From: Planctobacterium marinum | GTDB taxonomy: Bacteria > Pseudomonadota > Gammaproteobacteria > Enterobacterales > Alteromonadaceae | Length of the DNA stretch: 64,000 bases | Direction: 5' to 3' | Assembly (NCBI RefSeq): GCF_036322805.1 | Contig: NZ_AP027272.1 | Location: forward strand, 4,278,001 to 4,342,000 | Shown: piece after piece, positions 29,052 to 38,372 of the stretch | Layout: every line of letters starts with the position of its first letter | How positions within the stretch are numbered: position 1 is the first letter of the stretch | Notes under the pieces: model-generated | The model's input: only the letters and a program-made list of their open reading frames with translations | Databases searched by the model: none | What the model was told of the DNA's origin: nothing | Made by a program: the position numbers and the translations under genes

Positions 29052-30119
29052 CTAACTTAAAATGTTTTTTAACAATTCACTATCTATGTCTGAGGTCACC
29101 ACCGCGTTACCAATCCCCTGCGGAATAATAAAGCGAATCTGACCGGCTTCGACTTTTTTATCGTGCTGCATGTGCGCCATAAACTGTTGGAACCCCATGT
29201 CTTCAGGTGCATCCACAGGTAAGTCGAACGCCTCGTGTAAATTGCGAATGCGACTGACTTCTGACGCTGTCAACCAGCCTTTTTGCCGTGCAACTTTTGA
29301 AGCAATTATGGTGCCAGCAGAAACAGCTTCGCCGTGTAACCAATTGCCATAACCTTGCTCAGCTTCTATGGCATGCCCAAAAGTATGGCCGAGATTAAGT
29401 AAAGCGCGTAATCCTTTTTCTCGCTCGTCTTGGGCGACAATTTCAGCTTTTATCTCACAACAGCGATAAATCATTTTTTGAATGACATCAGTTTGCAAGT
29501 CTTTGATGGCTTGCTGCTGCAACTCTAACCATTGGAAAAATTCGGCATCATAGATAATACCGTATTTGATGACTTCAGCCATACCCGCCGAAAACTCTCG
29601 TGGCGGTAACGTGGTTAAAGTTTGAGTATCGATGATCACGGTTTGCGGCTGATAAAACGCACCAATCATATTCTTGCCTAAAGCATGATTTACTGCGGTT
29701 TTACCACCAACACTGGAATCCACTTGTGACAACAAGGTAGTTGGCATCTGGATAAACGGAATACCGCGCTGATAACTGGCGGCAACATACCCAGTCAGAT
29801 CACCAATAACACCACCACCTAGCGCGAGTAAAGTGGCATCTCGCGCAGCGTGATTTTGCAATAACTCGCCAATCACTTGTTCCATGGTGTGCAGTGTTTT
29901 GTACTCTTCACCATCTGGAACCTGAATAAACACCAAATCTATATCAGCAAGTGCAGAGCGTAACTTTTCAGCCCACAGGCCATAAACCACAGGATTGGTC
30001 ACCACAAACAGGCGATTAGTTTTCAGGTGTTTTTTAATGAGTTCTGGTTGAGAAAGTGGGTTCTCAGAAATGATAATGGGGTAGCTTCGCACCCCCAACT
30101 CAACTGTTAAGGTCGACAT
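29052..30119 (-). CDS. aroB: 3-Dehydroquinate synthase
   Basis: 355 residues from the ATG at 30117-30119 (GGAG six bases upstream; an in-frame TTG at 30134 is less likely). Converts DAHP to 3-dehydroquinate, second step of the shikimate pathway. 'D-G-E-E-Y-K', 'L-G-G-G-V-I-G-D-L-T-G-Y-V-A-A' (NAD loop), 'Q-V-D-S-S-V-G-G-K-T' and the zinc ligands in 'N-L-G-H-T-F-G-H-A' and 'L-H-G-E-A-V' are visible. Follows aroK by 26 bp. Confidence 0.97.
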   Translation of the reverse strand: MSTLTVELGVRSYPIIISENPLSQPELIKKHLKTNRLFVVTNPVVYGLWAEKLRSALADIDLVFIQVPDGEEYKTLHTMEQVIGELLQNHAARDATLLALGGGVIGDLTGYVAASYQRGIPFIQMPTTLLSQVDSSVGGKTAVNHALGKNMIGAFYQPQTVIIDTQTLTTLPPREFSAGMAEVIKYGIIYDAEFFQWLELQQQAIKDLQTDVIQKMIYRCCEIKAEIVAQDEREKGLRALLNLGHTFGHAIEAEQGYGNWLHGEAVSAGTIIASKVARQKGWLTASEVSRIRNLHEAFDLPVDAPEDMGFQQFMAHMQHDKKVEAGQIRFIIPQGIGNAVVTSDIDSELLKNILS

Positions 30120-30145
30120 GCGCGCTCCCCCCAAAGGATATTTAG

Positions 30146-30661
30146 TTACAGACCTATTTTGCTTATGATGGCATTCGCCACTGCTCTGGCGCTTTGATCG
30201 TCTGTTTGAACTGTATAATCGGCAATTTCTTCATAAAGTGGATTGCGCTCTCCCGCTAATCCCTTCAGTACTTGTTCTGGATCGTTATTTTGCAACAGCG
30301 GGCGACGCTTATCTCTTTGCGTTCGAGCCACTTGTTTGTCAATAGTCGTTTCCAGATACACAACAATGCCTCTGGCTGACAATCGGTTGCGCACAGAATT
30401 ACGCACGATTGAGCCACCGCCAGTGGCGAGTACAATGCCTTGCTTTTCGGTTAAATCAGTGATGACAGACTCTTCTCTATCGCGAAAACCTTCTTCGCCT
30501 TCAATATCAAATACCCAGGAAATATCCGCACCAGTGCGTTTTTCTATTTCCTGATCAGAGTCAAAAAATTCTAAGTGTAATTCGTCTGCCAGATGTCTGC
30601 CAATGGTGCTTTTACCAGCCCCCATCGGCCCTATTAAAAAAATGTTTCTTTTTTCGGCCAT
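30146..30661 (-). CDS. aroK: Shikimate kinase
   Basis: 171 residues. P-loop 'G-P-M-G-A-G-K-S-T' at residues 11-19, '[12 protein letters not shown]' (shikimate-binding Asp), 'F-R-D-R-E', 'L-A-T-G-G-G-S' and the lid 'R-D-K-R-R-P-L' are all typical. Phosphorylates shikimate at the 3-OH. First gene of the aroK-aroB-damX-dam run, 160 bp after pilQ. Confidence 0.97.
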   Translation of the reverse strand: MAEKRNIFLIGPMGAGKSTIGRHLADELHLEFFDSDQEIEKRTGADISWVFDIEGEEGFRDREESVITDLTEKQGIVLATGGGSIVRNSVRNRLSARGIVVYLETTIDKQVARTQRDKRRPLLQNNDPEQVLKGLAGERNPLYEEIADYTVQTDDQSARAVANAIISKIGL

Positions 30662-30821
30662 TTTATCTACGTCAACAATCTAAAAAAATGGAAATTCCAA
30701 CCTCGCTCGATTTTCGAGAGCGGGATTATCTCAGTTACAGGCGCGATTTGGCAACCCTTTTGCTTGCCTTATCTTCGGTTTGCTTCGAATAACTCGCTGG
30801 ATATGGGGATTTTTTGGGGTT

Positions 30822-32549
30822 TTACAAGGAATCCGTCAGAATTTTTGGCGTCACAAAAATTAACAGCTCCCGTTTGTCGTTCACTTGTTGGCTGTTTCTG
30901 AACAATCCTCCAAGTACTGGTAGGTCACCCAGCAGTGGTACTTTTGTATCCGCATCAGAGATGGTTTGCTGGAAAATACCGCCAAGCACTATGGTCTCGC
31001 CGTTTTCCACCAGTACCTGTGTGCTTATTTCCTGAGTATCTATCGCAACGGCCGGGCCAGTGGGTGTAGACACTGTCTCACCACGGGTATCTTGGGTAAC
31101 CACTAAATCCAAAATAATGCGATTATCAGGGGTAATATGGGGCGTCACCATCATACTTAATACCGCTTTTTTAAATTCTACTGAGGTAGCGCCACTGGAG
31201 GTGGCTTGAACATAAGGTATCTCGGTGCCTTGTTCAATATAAGCTTCATGTTGATTAGCGACAGTTATTCTGGGACTGGCGATGACCTCGCCTTTATTTT
31301 CCGTCTCAAGCGCGGATAGCTCCAGATCCAGAATAGTACCGTCCACCAGGCGTGCTACGGTAAAACCGATGCGCCCCGCAGGAGAGCTAACCGGCAAATT
31401 AACGTTCAACCTATCATCGATTGAAGGTACGGTACCCGCGGAAAGCTGATCTGCTGCCACCAGAGACCCCGAAACGCCATCTTCATCTTGCCGGTCGCTA
31501 AAGCCCCAACGGACTCCCAACTGTTCGTCGACGCCGTCGCGCACGGTCACCATACGTGATTCAATCAGTACCTGACGCACGGGAACATCCAGTAATTCAA
31601 TCATCTGCACTGCTTCGTTAATTGACTCAGCTGTATCCTTAATAATAATGGTATTAGTGCGGTTATCTACAGTTGCGGTGCCGCGACTACCTAATACACC
31701 ACCTTCGGGAGACTTGAGGATAAGCGCTAGCTCTTCAGCTTTGGCATAGTTGATTTGAACGTGCCTTGTATTCAGTGGCGCCAGTTGAGCCGCTTCTTGT
31801 TTTGATTGCAACATTTGCGCCTCGCGAGCAGCAAGCTCCTCTGCAGGGGCCACCAGCAATATGTTGCCTTCCATTCTCTGATCTAATCCTTTGATACGTA
31901 GAATGATATTCAGTGCTTGATCCCATGGCACATCAGATAAACTTACTGTGACATTGCCCTCAACCGAATCAGTGGTAACCAAATTGAAACCGTTCACCTG
32001 AGCAATAATTTGCAGCACTTGCCTGACCGGCACATCCTGGAAGTCCAAAGAAATTGGCTCACCAGAAAACTGTGCTTTGAATTGTGATTTATTATCCGCT
32101 TCCTTGACGGCATTAATTGTAATCAATAAGCGATTTTGTTGTTTCTCATGGCTGTGCAGAAAATCCTCTGACAGTTCAAAAACCGCAGAGCTTTGCAAGG
32201 CATCTTCAAAGGTTTCAATATATTCAACCGGCGTAGCGAATTCAGAGACATTCAGACGCATAAGTTGCCCTTCGCCTAATGAGGTGCCTGGCAGTGTTAA
32301 ATGCAATAAACGATGTTCCTTAGCTAGTACAACTTGAAAATCGTCTTTATCAAACTCGAATATGACCTCACCACTGCCATCTTCCAGTTGCTTGAAATCA
32401 ATATTTACCAATGTGGTCATGGCAGATTGAGATTGCACCGCATTAGGATCCACAAGTCGCACATCACTCTGCCGGGCACTAGTTGTCGTTGCCAGAAAAA
32501 TCAGAAGTAGCGAAGCCATTAAGGGCTTCAGGATTTGTTTGTTAAACAT
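30822..32549 (-). CDS. pilQ: Type IV pilus secretin PilQ
   Basis: 575 residues, similar to Vibrio PilQ and shorter than the ~700-residue Pseudomonas form. Signal peptide about 1-25; one AMIN-type domain about 45-130 (binds peptidoglycan); STN/N0 about 165-225 ('V-P-V-R-Q-V-L-Q-I-I-A-Q-V-N-G-F-N-L-V'); secretin N-domain about 255-340; secretin barrel to the end ('G-E-V-I-A-S-P-R-I-T-V-A-N', 'V-P-L-L-G-D-L-P-V-L-G-G-L-F'). Forms the outer-membrane pore for the pilus. Overlaps pilP by 8 bp. Confidence 0.96.
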   Translation of the reverse strand: MFNKQILKPLMASLLLIFLATTTSARQSDVRLVDPNAVQSQSAMTTLVNIDFKQLEDGSGEVIFEFDKDDFQVVLAKEHRLLHLTLPGTSLGEGQLMRLNVSEFATPVEYIETFEDALQSSAVFELSEDFLHSHEKQQNRLLITINAVKEADNKSQFKAQFSGEPISLDFQDVPVRQVLQIIAQVNGFNLVTTDSVEGNVTVSLSDVPWDQALNIILRIKGLDQRMEGNILLVAPAEELAAREAQMLQSKQEAAQLAPLNTRHVQINYAKAEELALILKSPEGGVLGSRGTATVDNRTNTIIIKDTAESINEAVQMIELLDVPVRQVLIESRMVTVRDGVDEQLGVRWGFSDRQDEDGVSGSLVAADQLSAGTVPSIDDRLNVNLPVSSPAGRIGFTVARLVDGTILDLELSALETENKGEVIASPRITVANQHEAYIEQGTEIPYVQATSSGATSVEFKKAVLSMMVTPHITPDNRIILDLVVTQDTRGETVSTPTGPAVAIDTQEISTQVLVENGETIVLGGIFQQTISDADTKVPLLGDLPVLGGLFRNSQQVNDKRELLIFVTPKILTDSL

Positions 32550-33078
32550 TATTTGCTTCTCCGGCGCCTTGGGACATCGTGAGTTTTGAGTTTTCTACTT
32601 GCCAGCATCCAGCTCCATCGGGTAACTGCTCAGTATAGTAAACCGTATCATTTTCTATTCGGGTAATTCGGCCAAAGAACAAACCTAAATGGTCTCCTAC
32701 AGTAGCCCTATGCAAACTGCCATCGCTGGCGGTGATCAATACCCAATTCTTATTCTTGCTGGTAAAGAAACCTTGAATCGTTAGTGCGTCTGTACCATAA
32801 GCTTCCAAAGGCTCTCGGGCTCTGGTTAAATCCGGTTGAGCACAGCTGTTTTGCGTCAGTTCCTGTACATCTAACCCTTGATTTTTAGGCCGTTCATACG
32901 GACTACGTAGGTTTTCAGCACTGTATTGAAAGGCTGGAACCGGCTCAAATTCAGGATAGGGCTCAATGGGTGGCGGTGTTGATGTTTGCACGCGCGCAAT
33001 GAATTGCTGCAAATCAGAAGTATCAGCACTGCAACCGGCCAATAGTAAACTAAATGATAGGGCAAATATCAGTCTCAT
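32542..33078 (-). CDS. pilP: Type IV pilus assembly lipoprotein PilP
   Basis: 178 residues. Lipobox Leu-Ala-Gly-Cys with the lipidated Cys at 16, a proline-rich linker, then the beta-sandwich PilP domain ('L-E-A-Y-G-T-D-A-L-T-I-Q-G-F-F', 'V-G-D-H-L-G-L-F-F-G-R-I'). Links the PilN/PilO inner-membrane complex to the PilQ secretin. Overlaps pilO by 4 bp and pilQ by 8 bp. Confidence 0.95.
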   Translation of the reverse strand: MRLIFALSFSLLLAGCSADTSDLQQFIARVQTSTPPPIEPYPEFEPVPAFQYSAENLRSPYERPKNQGLDVQELTQNSCAQPDLTRAREPLEAYGTDALTIQGFFTSKNKNWVLITASDGSLHRATVGDHLGLFFGRITRIENDTVYYTEQLPDGAGCWQVENSKLTMSQGAGEANNV

Positions 33079-33674
33079 TGCGCCTCCACCTCCGCTCCTG
33101 CTCGATAGGTTTTAGCTTCTATTGTCAGTTTTATATCGCTACTTTGCGGATCCAGTTGAAAATCGTGAATGGTGACAATCCGAGGGAGAGAGGCCACTTT
33201 CGAAAAGAATGCACCAAACTGATGATAGCGGCCTTTAACCTCAATCTTTATGGGGAGTTCTGTGTAAAACTCTTTGGGGATCTCATTTTGCCAATTAATG
33301 GCTTTAAAGGTGAGCCCGGAAGAAGTACCCACTAAAGTGATATCATCTAATAATCCCGGCGTTTCATTGCTGGTGGGTAACGATTTAACCACCTTTTTGA
33401 AATCCTCTTGTAACTTTTCCAGTTGCTGCTGATAAGCCCCAAGGTTGGCTGCTACCAAATATTTGGCTTCATAAGTATTGCGCAGTTCAAATTCTTTTTT
33501 CTGAACAGCATCCAGCATAGGCAACTTATCTTTCACCAGAAAATAAAATGCCCCACCAGCCACTAACAAACTCACCACGATAGCAAAAACCGTTTTAACC
33601 TCAAAAGGCCAGTAGCCAATCTGTTCGAAGTCCAGCTCATTCATTTCCTTGAGTTTGTTGAAATCGAACTTCAT
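33075..33674 (-). CDS. pilO: Type IV pilus alignment protein PilO
   Basis: 199 residues. One N-terminal TM helix (about 26-46), a coiled coil, then a ferredoxin-like periplasmic domain ('F-F-S-K-V-A-S-L-P-R-I-V-T-I-H-D-F'). The N-terminus 'L-N-E-L-D-F-E-Q-I-G-Y-W-P' is typical of PilO. Heterodimerises with PilN and contacts PilP. Overlaps both neighbours by 4 bp, so translation is coupled. Confidence 0.95.
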   Translation of the reverse strand: MKFDFNKLKEMNELDFEQIGYWPFEVKTVFAIVVSLLVAGGAFYFLVKDKLPMLDAVQKKEFELRNTYEAKYLVAANLGAYQQQLEKLQEDFKKVVKSLPTSNETPGLLDDITLVGTSSGLTFKAINWQNEIPKEFYTELPIKIEVKGRYHQFGAFFSKVASLPRIVTIHDFQLDPQSSDIKLTIEAKTYRAGAEVEAQ

Positions 33675-34258
33675 TTCGCTTGCTCCACTTCTTCCAGACT
33701 CACTAAGGGTGGTGCAATGGTTGGACTAATCATAAAGGACAGCCGGAATTCACTGATGGCTTCAGATGTAGAGGTATCTGCCCTTACCGATGAAATCTCG
33801 CTACTGATAAATACCTTGGAGTTATCGAGACGACGCATAAACTCTGACAAACGGTTATTTGACTCACTCACGCCCTGCAATTCAATGGCGTTTTCTTTGC
33901 GCACCAGTTTTCTGAAGGTAATACCACTGGGCACAATCTTAGCCAGTTCATCCAATACAACAGGACTGACATTGCGATGTTCCTGAAGCTGCTGTATGAG
34001 CGAAATACGCTTCTCAATATTTTCTTTTTGTTGTTTAATAGTAGCTATCTGACCAATCTTGGTATCCACAATGGCGATTTCTTTTTCCAGAAATTGATTG
34101 CGGACTTTCTGGTTATTGATCATGGTATCCAGAAACTCGCCGATACCCAGAACAACCAATACCATCACTACAGAAGCGCCACCCAATAACGCCAGGTAAG
34201 CCTGTTTTTGTCTCTCTCGTAGCTTCTCGCGCCATGGCAATAAGTTTATATGTGACAT
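33671..34258 (-). CDS. pilN: Type IV pilus assembly protein PilN
   Basis: 195 residues from the ATG at 34256-34258 with GGAG nine bases upstream; an in-frame GTG at 34276 would add six. Starts with the PilM-binding peptide 'I-N-L-L-P-W-R-E', then a TM helix about 24-44, a coiled coil and a small ferredoxin-like domain. Inner-membrane partner of PilO. The start lies inside the end of pilM. Confidence 0.95.
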   Translation of the reverse strand: MSHINLLPWREKLRERQKQAYLALLGGASVVMVLVVLGIGEFLDTMINNQKVRNQFLEKEIAIVDTKIGQIATIKQQKENIEKRISLIQQLQEHRNVSPVVLDELAKIVPSGITFRKLVRKENAIELQGVSESNNRLSEFMRRLDNSKVFISSEISSVRADTSTSEAISEFRLSFMISPTIAPPLVSLEEVEQAK

Positions 34259-35304
34259 GTGCTCAAACTCCGCCACGCTAGACCCGCTGCAATCGCAAAT
34301 TGTGCGCCTTTAAATTCACTCAAATCGACATTTTTAGCGCTGTCACAATGCTCAAATGGATCGAACACTTCAACTTCCAGTTGCATATCCATGGCCAGGT
34401 CTTCGCTCAAACCTGAGATGGTTGCACCGCCACCGCAAAGGTATATTTTTCCGGGTTGTTCGGCATTAAAAGTGGTGACATACAATTGCAAGATTCGATT
34501 GATCTGCATTTGCAAAGAAGATAAAAATTGTGGGTACATTACATCCCGCCAGTTTTCGGGAAGGTCGCCAGACAGCAACCCCTTTTGCACTTCGTTTTTC
34601 GGTAACTCATAGGCCATCGCCATATCATTGACTAACGCATCGGTACCATAGGGTAATTCGCGACTCATGATAACTTGGTTATCCTTTATGGCCGTAAGCT
34701 GCAACTGTGCTGCACCAATCGACAAACAAAACACCACTTCGTCAGTTTGAAATTGCCCCAGATTTAACATTGCATTTCCCAAGGCATAACCTTCAATGTC
34801 CATGACTTTTAAATTGTAATCGGCTTCACCACAAAGCAAAGTACGATTCTCAACAATGTTTTTATGGGCAACACTAAGTAAAACGTCGGAGCGCCCCGGT
34901 TTCCTGGCGCAAGCTCCAATTTCTTCAAAGTCGATATAAACTTCATTAATTGGGTAAGGGATTAAACTATCTGCTTCAATCTCAATTTGCGCTTCAAGAT
35001 CCACATCACTCAAACCGCTGTCCATATCGATGACTTTGGTCAATACCGTGGCACCTGACACCGCCATGGCAACGCTTTTGGGATTGTTCTGAAGGGACTT
35101 TCTGAGTTTTTTAATGGCGTGGCTCACAGCATCGAAATCTTTGATTTCACGCTCCTGAAAAGCGTCACCATAAATGGCTTCGCAGGCAATAGCATCAATA
35201 CAAAAGCGTTTACCTTTCTGAGAAAGTAATACAGCCTTGACGAATCGGCTGCCAATATCGACACCCAATATTTGTTTTTTATTGTTGCTCAGCGTGAGAT
35301 TCAA
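34246..35304 (-). CDS. pilM: Type IV pilus actin-like ATPase PilM
   Basis: 352 residues. Actin/FtsA-like fold: 'G-V-D-I-G-S-R-F-V-K-A-V' (phosphate 1), 'F-C-L-S-I-G-A-A-Q' (phosphate 2) and 'Y-L-C-G-G-G-A-T' (adenosine motif). Cytoplasmic; binds the PilN N-terminal peptide. First gene of pilMNOPQ, divergent from mrcA. Confidence 0.96.
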   Translation of the reverse strand: MNLTLSNNKKQILGVDIGSRFVKAVLLSQKGKRFCIDAIACEAIYGDAFQEREIKDFDAVSHAIKKLRKSLQNNPKSVAMAVSGATVLTKVIDMDSGLSDVDLEAQIEIEADSLIPYPINEVYIDFEEIGACARKPGRSDVLLSVAHKNIVENRTLLCGEADYNLKVMDIEGYALGNAMLNLGQFQTDEVVFCLSIGAAQLQLTAIKDNQVIMSRELPYGTDALVNDMAMAYELPKNEVQKGLLSGDLPENWRDVMYPQFLSSLQMQINRILQLYVTTFNAEQPGKIYLCGGGATISGLSEDLAMDMQLEVEVFDPFEHCDSAKNVDLSEFKGAQFAIAAGLAWRSLSTCHI

Positions 35305-35666
35305 GTTGCTATCTCTTTAATCTACTCTTTAGAATCATAGAATAATTTTTAAAATATGTAACAAAAATAGTTAGTTCTGGTGACACTAACGTATTAATTT
35401 TCATGCAATTCAGCGACGCTTATTGTCATTATTTCGTTGTTTTACGGATTTACTTTAGTTTTATCAGCCAAAGGGGCGTTATTTCTCTTAGAAATAGGCA
35501 AATTTGGGAAGCTTTACTCGTTATTAGTAACAAAATGGATAGCCTGAGCGTTTCACATATCCCCCCTTTTTAATATAAAATAAGCAGCACGCTCTAATTC
35601 TTCAAAGTTAATAGTTCTGCCCTTGGCAGATAATCATTTGGATATGGCACAGGAACATACCTACAC
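35305..35666. other. Divergent promoter region between pilM and mrcA
   Basis: 362 AT-rich bases carrying the promoters of pilMNOPQ (leftward) and mrcA (rightward). A small hairpin (TATTTCT, CTT, AGAAATA) is near 35480. No gene, repeat or clear operator is visible. Confidence 0.5.
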
Positions 35667-38270
35667 GTGAGTAAGTGGCTTAAGTATTTGATCAGTGTAT
35701 TCGCCCTTGGGTCGGTCTTGGGTGTAGGTGCCATTGCAGGTGTATATTTTTATATTCGACCCGAATTGCCCAGCGTTGAGATCCTGAAAGATGTAAAGCT
35801 GCAAACACCAATGCAAATCTATACCCGTGATGGTCGATTAATATCGCAATACGGTGTAAAGCGCCGTATCCCGGTGACACTAGAAGAAGTTCCGCAACAA
35901 CTTATCGATGCTATTTTGGCAACAGAAGATAGCCGCTTTTACGAGCATCCTGGCATAGACCCAATCGGTATCATACGGGCTGCATTCAACTTAATGGTGA
36001 CCGGACGTCTCAGCCAAGGTGGCAGTACACTTACCATGCAGCTGGCCAGAGGTTTTTTCTTAACCCGTGATAAAACCTTTGTGCGTAAGCTCAAAGAGAT
36101 CTTTATCGCCTGGCACATGGAGCGAGTGCTCACCAAAGACGAGATCCTCTCGCTGTATATCAATAAAGTAGAATTAGGTCATCGCTCCTTCGGATTTGGT
36201 GCAGCAGCACAAGTTTATTACGGCAAATCTTTAGATGAGCTCAATTTAGCTCAAATCGCCACATTGGCGGGTTTGCCCAAAGCCCCTTCCACAATGAATC
36301 CCATTAGTCGTCCGGAGCGCTCTGTTGATCGACGTCGGGTTGTTTTAGGTAGAATGCTAAGCGAAAAGTTTATCACCAGAGCACAATATGAATCGGCGGC
36401 CAACGAACCGGTAAGTGCGGCTTTGCACGGAGCGGAAATCGAACTTGATGCGCCTTATCTGGCGGATGTAATCTACAACGAAATGGTATCTATTTACGGT
36501 AAGGAAGAAGCCGAAACTGGTGGCTATAAAGTGTATGCCACCGCCGACTATGAAAGCCAAAAAGCCGCTATCGCAGCGCTAAGACAAAATCTACATGATT
36601 ATGATGAACGTCACGGTTATCGCGGTATTATCGGCCAACTATGGCGCAAGTCGCCGCCATCAGAAGAGGCTGATGATGGCAGTTTTATCCCCGATATGGC
36701 TTGGTCAGAACAAAAGATTGTCAGTCATCTTAAGGGCTTTTCCAACTATGGTCCGCTGCGCCCCGCAGTTGTTACCAATGTATTCGAACAGGCGATAACA
36801 GTTATTGATAAAAGTGGAGCCTTTCATCGCATCGAATGGGATGGTCTGGCGTGGGCAAGACCCTACATCACGGATACACGACAAGGTACGCCTCCCGAAA
36901 CTGCCAGTGATATCCTTCAGGAAGGTGCGCTGATCTGGATACGTCAACGAGATGAGGATGACCGTTGGCAGTTATCACAATTTCCAGAGGCCAGTAGTGC
37001 CTTAGTGGCACTGGATCCCAATAACGGGGCGGTACGTGCACTTGTTGGAGGCTATAGTTTTTATCAAAGTCAATTTAACCGTGCCACACAAGCAAAACGG
37101 CAAGTGGGCTCCAATATCAAACCCTTTTTGTACTCTGCAGCCCTTGAACAAGGCCACACGATTGCTTCGGTAATTAATGATGCCCCAATAAATCAATGGG
37201 ACAGAAGCTCAGGACGAGCATGGCGTCCAGCAAACTCTCCGGCGGTTTACGACGGCCCTATTCGCATGCGTATCGCCTTGGGTAAATCTAAGAACGTGGT
37301 GGCAGTGCGACTGCTGAGGGCAGTTGGTATCGATAATGTGCGCAATCATCTGCGCAAATTTGGTTTTCAAATGGAAGACCTGCCACGCGATGAATCACTA
37401 TCTCTGGGTTCGGCCTCGATCACGCCAATTGAAGTTGCCAATGGCTTTGTCACCATTGCTAATGGAGGCTACGCAGTCAGCCCTCATTTTATCGAGCGCA
37501 TTGAAGGCCAATATGGAGAATATGTATGGCATGCCAATCCTCTTACCGCCTGTCCCGTATGTGAGCAAACCGAAGGTTTAACGGCACAGTTGGGGCAACC
37601 AGAAGTCGGAGATAACCCTAACAACGACGAGCATTTAAACCCACTGCCGCCACAAGCGGAACAAGTGGTGAGCAGCCAAAATATGTTTTTAGTATCGGAA
37701 ATGTTGAGAACCGCCATCACAGGTAGCGGTAGTGTTCGGAATAAAACCTACTGGCGTGGCACTGGCTGGCGGGCTAACTCATTAATCAGACGTAAAGATC
37801 TGGCGGGAAAAACCGGTACCACCAATGACTCAAAAGATACCTGGTTTAGTGGCTTTGCTCCGGATCTGGTGGCCACTGTCTGGGTTGGCTTTGACGATCC
37901 CAGTCGTTCCCTAGGCAGAACAGCCGCTTATCCTTATCTCATCAACAATAATCCGCATAAAACCACCATCATTGGAAACGCAATGCAAGGTGGTGAAGAT
38001 GGTGCCAAAGCCGCGCAACCTGCGTGGATCCGATATATGCAAAAGGCCTTGGCGGACTCACCAGAAATGAGTAAAGCCATCCCCGAAAATATTGTCTCGG
38101 TGCGCATCGATCGCGGTACCGGGAAACTCACCGGTCGCACGGATCACACATCCAAATTCGAATATTTCATCACCGGTACGGAACCTGTAGAGTGGGTTGC
38201 TGAGCATGAGATTATCGATGAGACTCAAGACGAAGAGCAAAAAAACGCACTGGAAGATGAGATTTTTTAA
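35667..38270 (+). CDS. mrcA: Penicillin-binding protein 1A
   Basis: 867 residues from a GTG start with AGGA about 10 bases upstream. TM helix about 9-31; GT51 glycosyltransferase about 55-230 ('A-T-E-D-S-R-F-Y-E-H-P-G-I-D', catalytic Glu near 86); an OB-like insert about 310-420; transpeptidase with 'G-S-N-I-K-P-F' (SxxK, near 481), 'S-K-N' near 541 and 'K-T-G-T-T' near 714. Polymerises and cross-links peptidoglycan. Divergent from the pil operon, as in E. coli. Confidence 0.97.
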   Translation: MSKWLKYLISVFALGSVLGVGAIAGVYFYIRPELPSVEILKDVKLQTPMQIYTRDGRLISQYGVKRRIPVTLEEVPQQLIDAILATEDSRFYEHPGIDPIGIIRAAFNLMVTGRLSQGGSTLTMQLARGFFLTRDKTFVRKLKEIFIAWHMERVLTKDEILSLYINKVELGHRSFGFGAAAQVYYGKSLDELNLAQIATLAGLPKAPSTMNPISRPERSVDRRRVVLGRMLSEKFITRAQYESAANEPVSAALHGAEIELDAPYLADVIYNEMVSIYGKEEAETGGYKVYATADYESQKAAIAALRQNLHDYDERHGYRGIIGQLWRKSPPSEEADDGSFIPDMAWSEQKIVSHLKGFSNYGPLRPAVVTNVFEQAITVIDKSGAFHRIEWDGLAWARPYITDTRQGTPPETASDILQEGALIWIRQRDEDDRWQLSQFPEASSALVALDPNNGAVRALVGGYSFYQSQFNRATQAKRQVGSNIKPFLYSAALEQGHTIASVINDAPINQWDRSSGRAWRPANSPAVYDGPIRMRIALGKSKNVVAVRLLRAVGIDNVRNHLRKFGFQMEDLPRDESLSLGSASITPIEVANGFVTIANGGYAVSPHFIERIEGQYGEYVWHANPLTACPVCEQTEGLTAQLGQPEVGDNPNNDEHLNPLPPQAEQVVSSQNMFLVSEMLRTAITGSGSVRNKTYWRGTGWRANSLIRRKDLAGKTGTTNDSKDTWFSGFAPDLVATVWVGFDDPSRSLGRTAAYPYLINNNPHKTTIIGNAMQGGEDGAKAAQPAWIRYMQKALADSPEMSKAIPENIVSVRIDRGTGKLTGRTDHTSKFEYFITGTEPVEWVAEHEIIDETQDEEQKNALEDEIF

Positions 38271-38372
38271 GTGCAACGCGCAACTGCGTTGCTCGTCTTA
38301 CCAGCGCAATTGCCCACAATAAAACCTGTTTTACCGTTATACTTCCAATAATTTGACCCTGATAAAAGCATT

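Noticed and set aside
30822-32549. PilQ thought truncated (575 residues)
   Set aside because: Length matches Vibrio-type PilQ with one AMIN domain; all secretin parts are present.
38273-38292. Hairpin GCAACGC/GCGTTGC after mrcA as terminator
   Set aside because: No T-run on either strand; may only protect the mRNA end.
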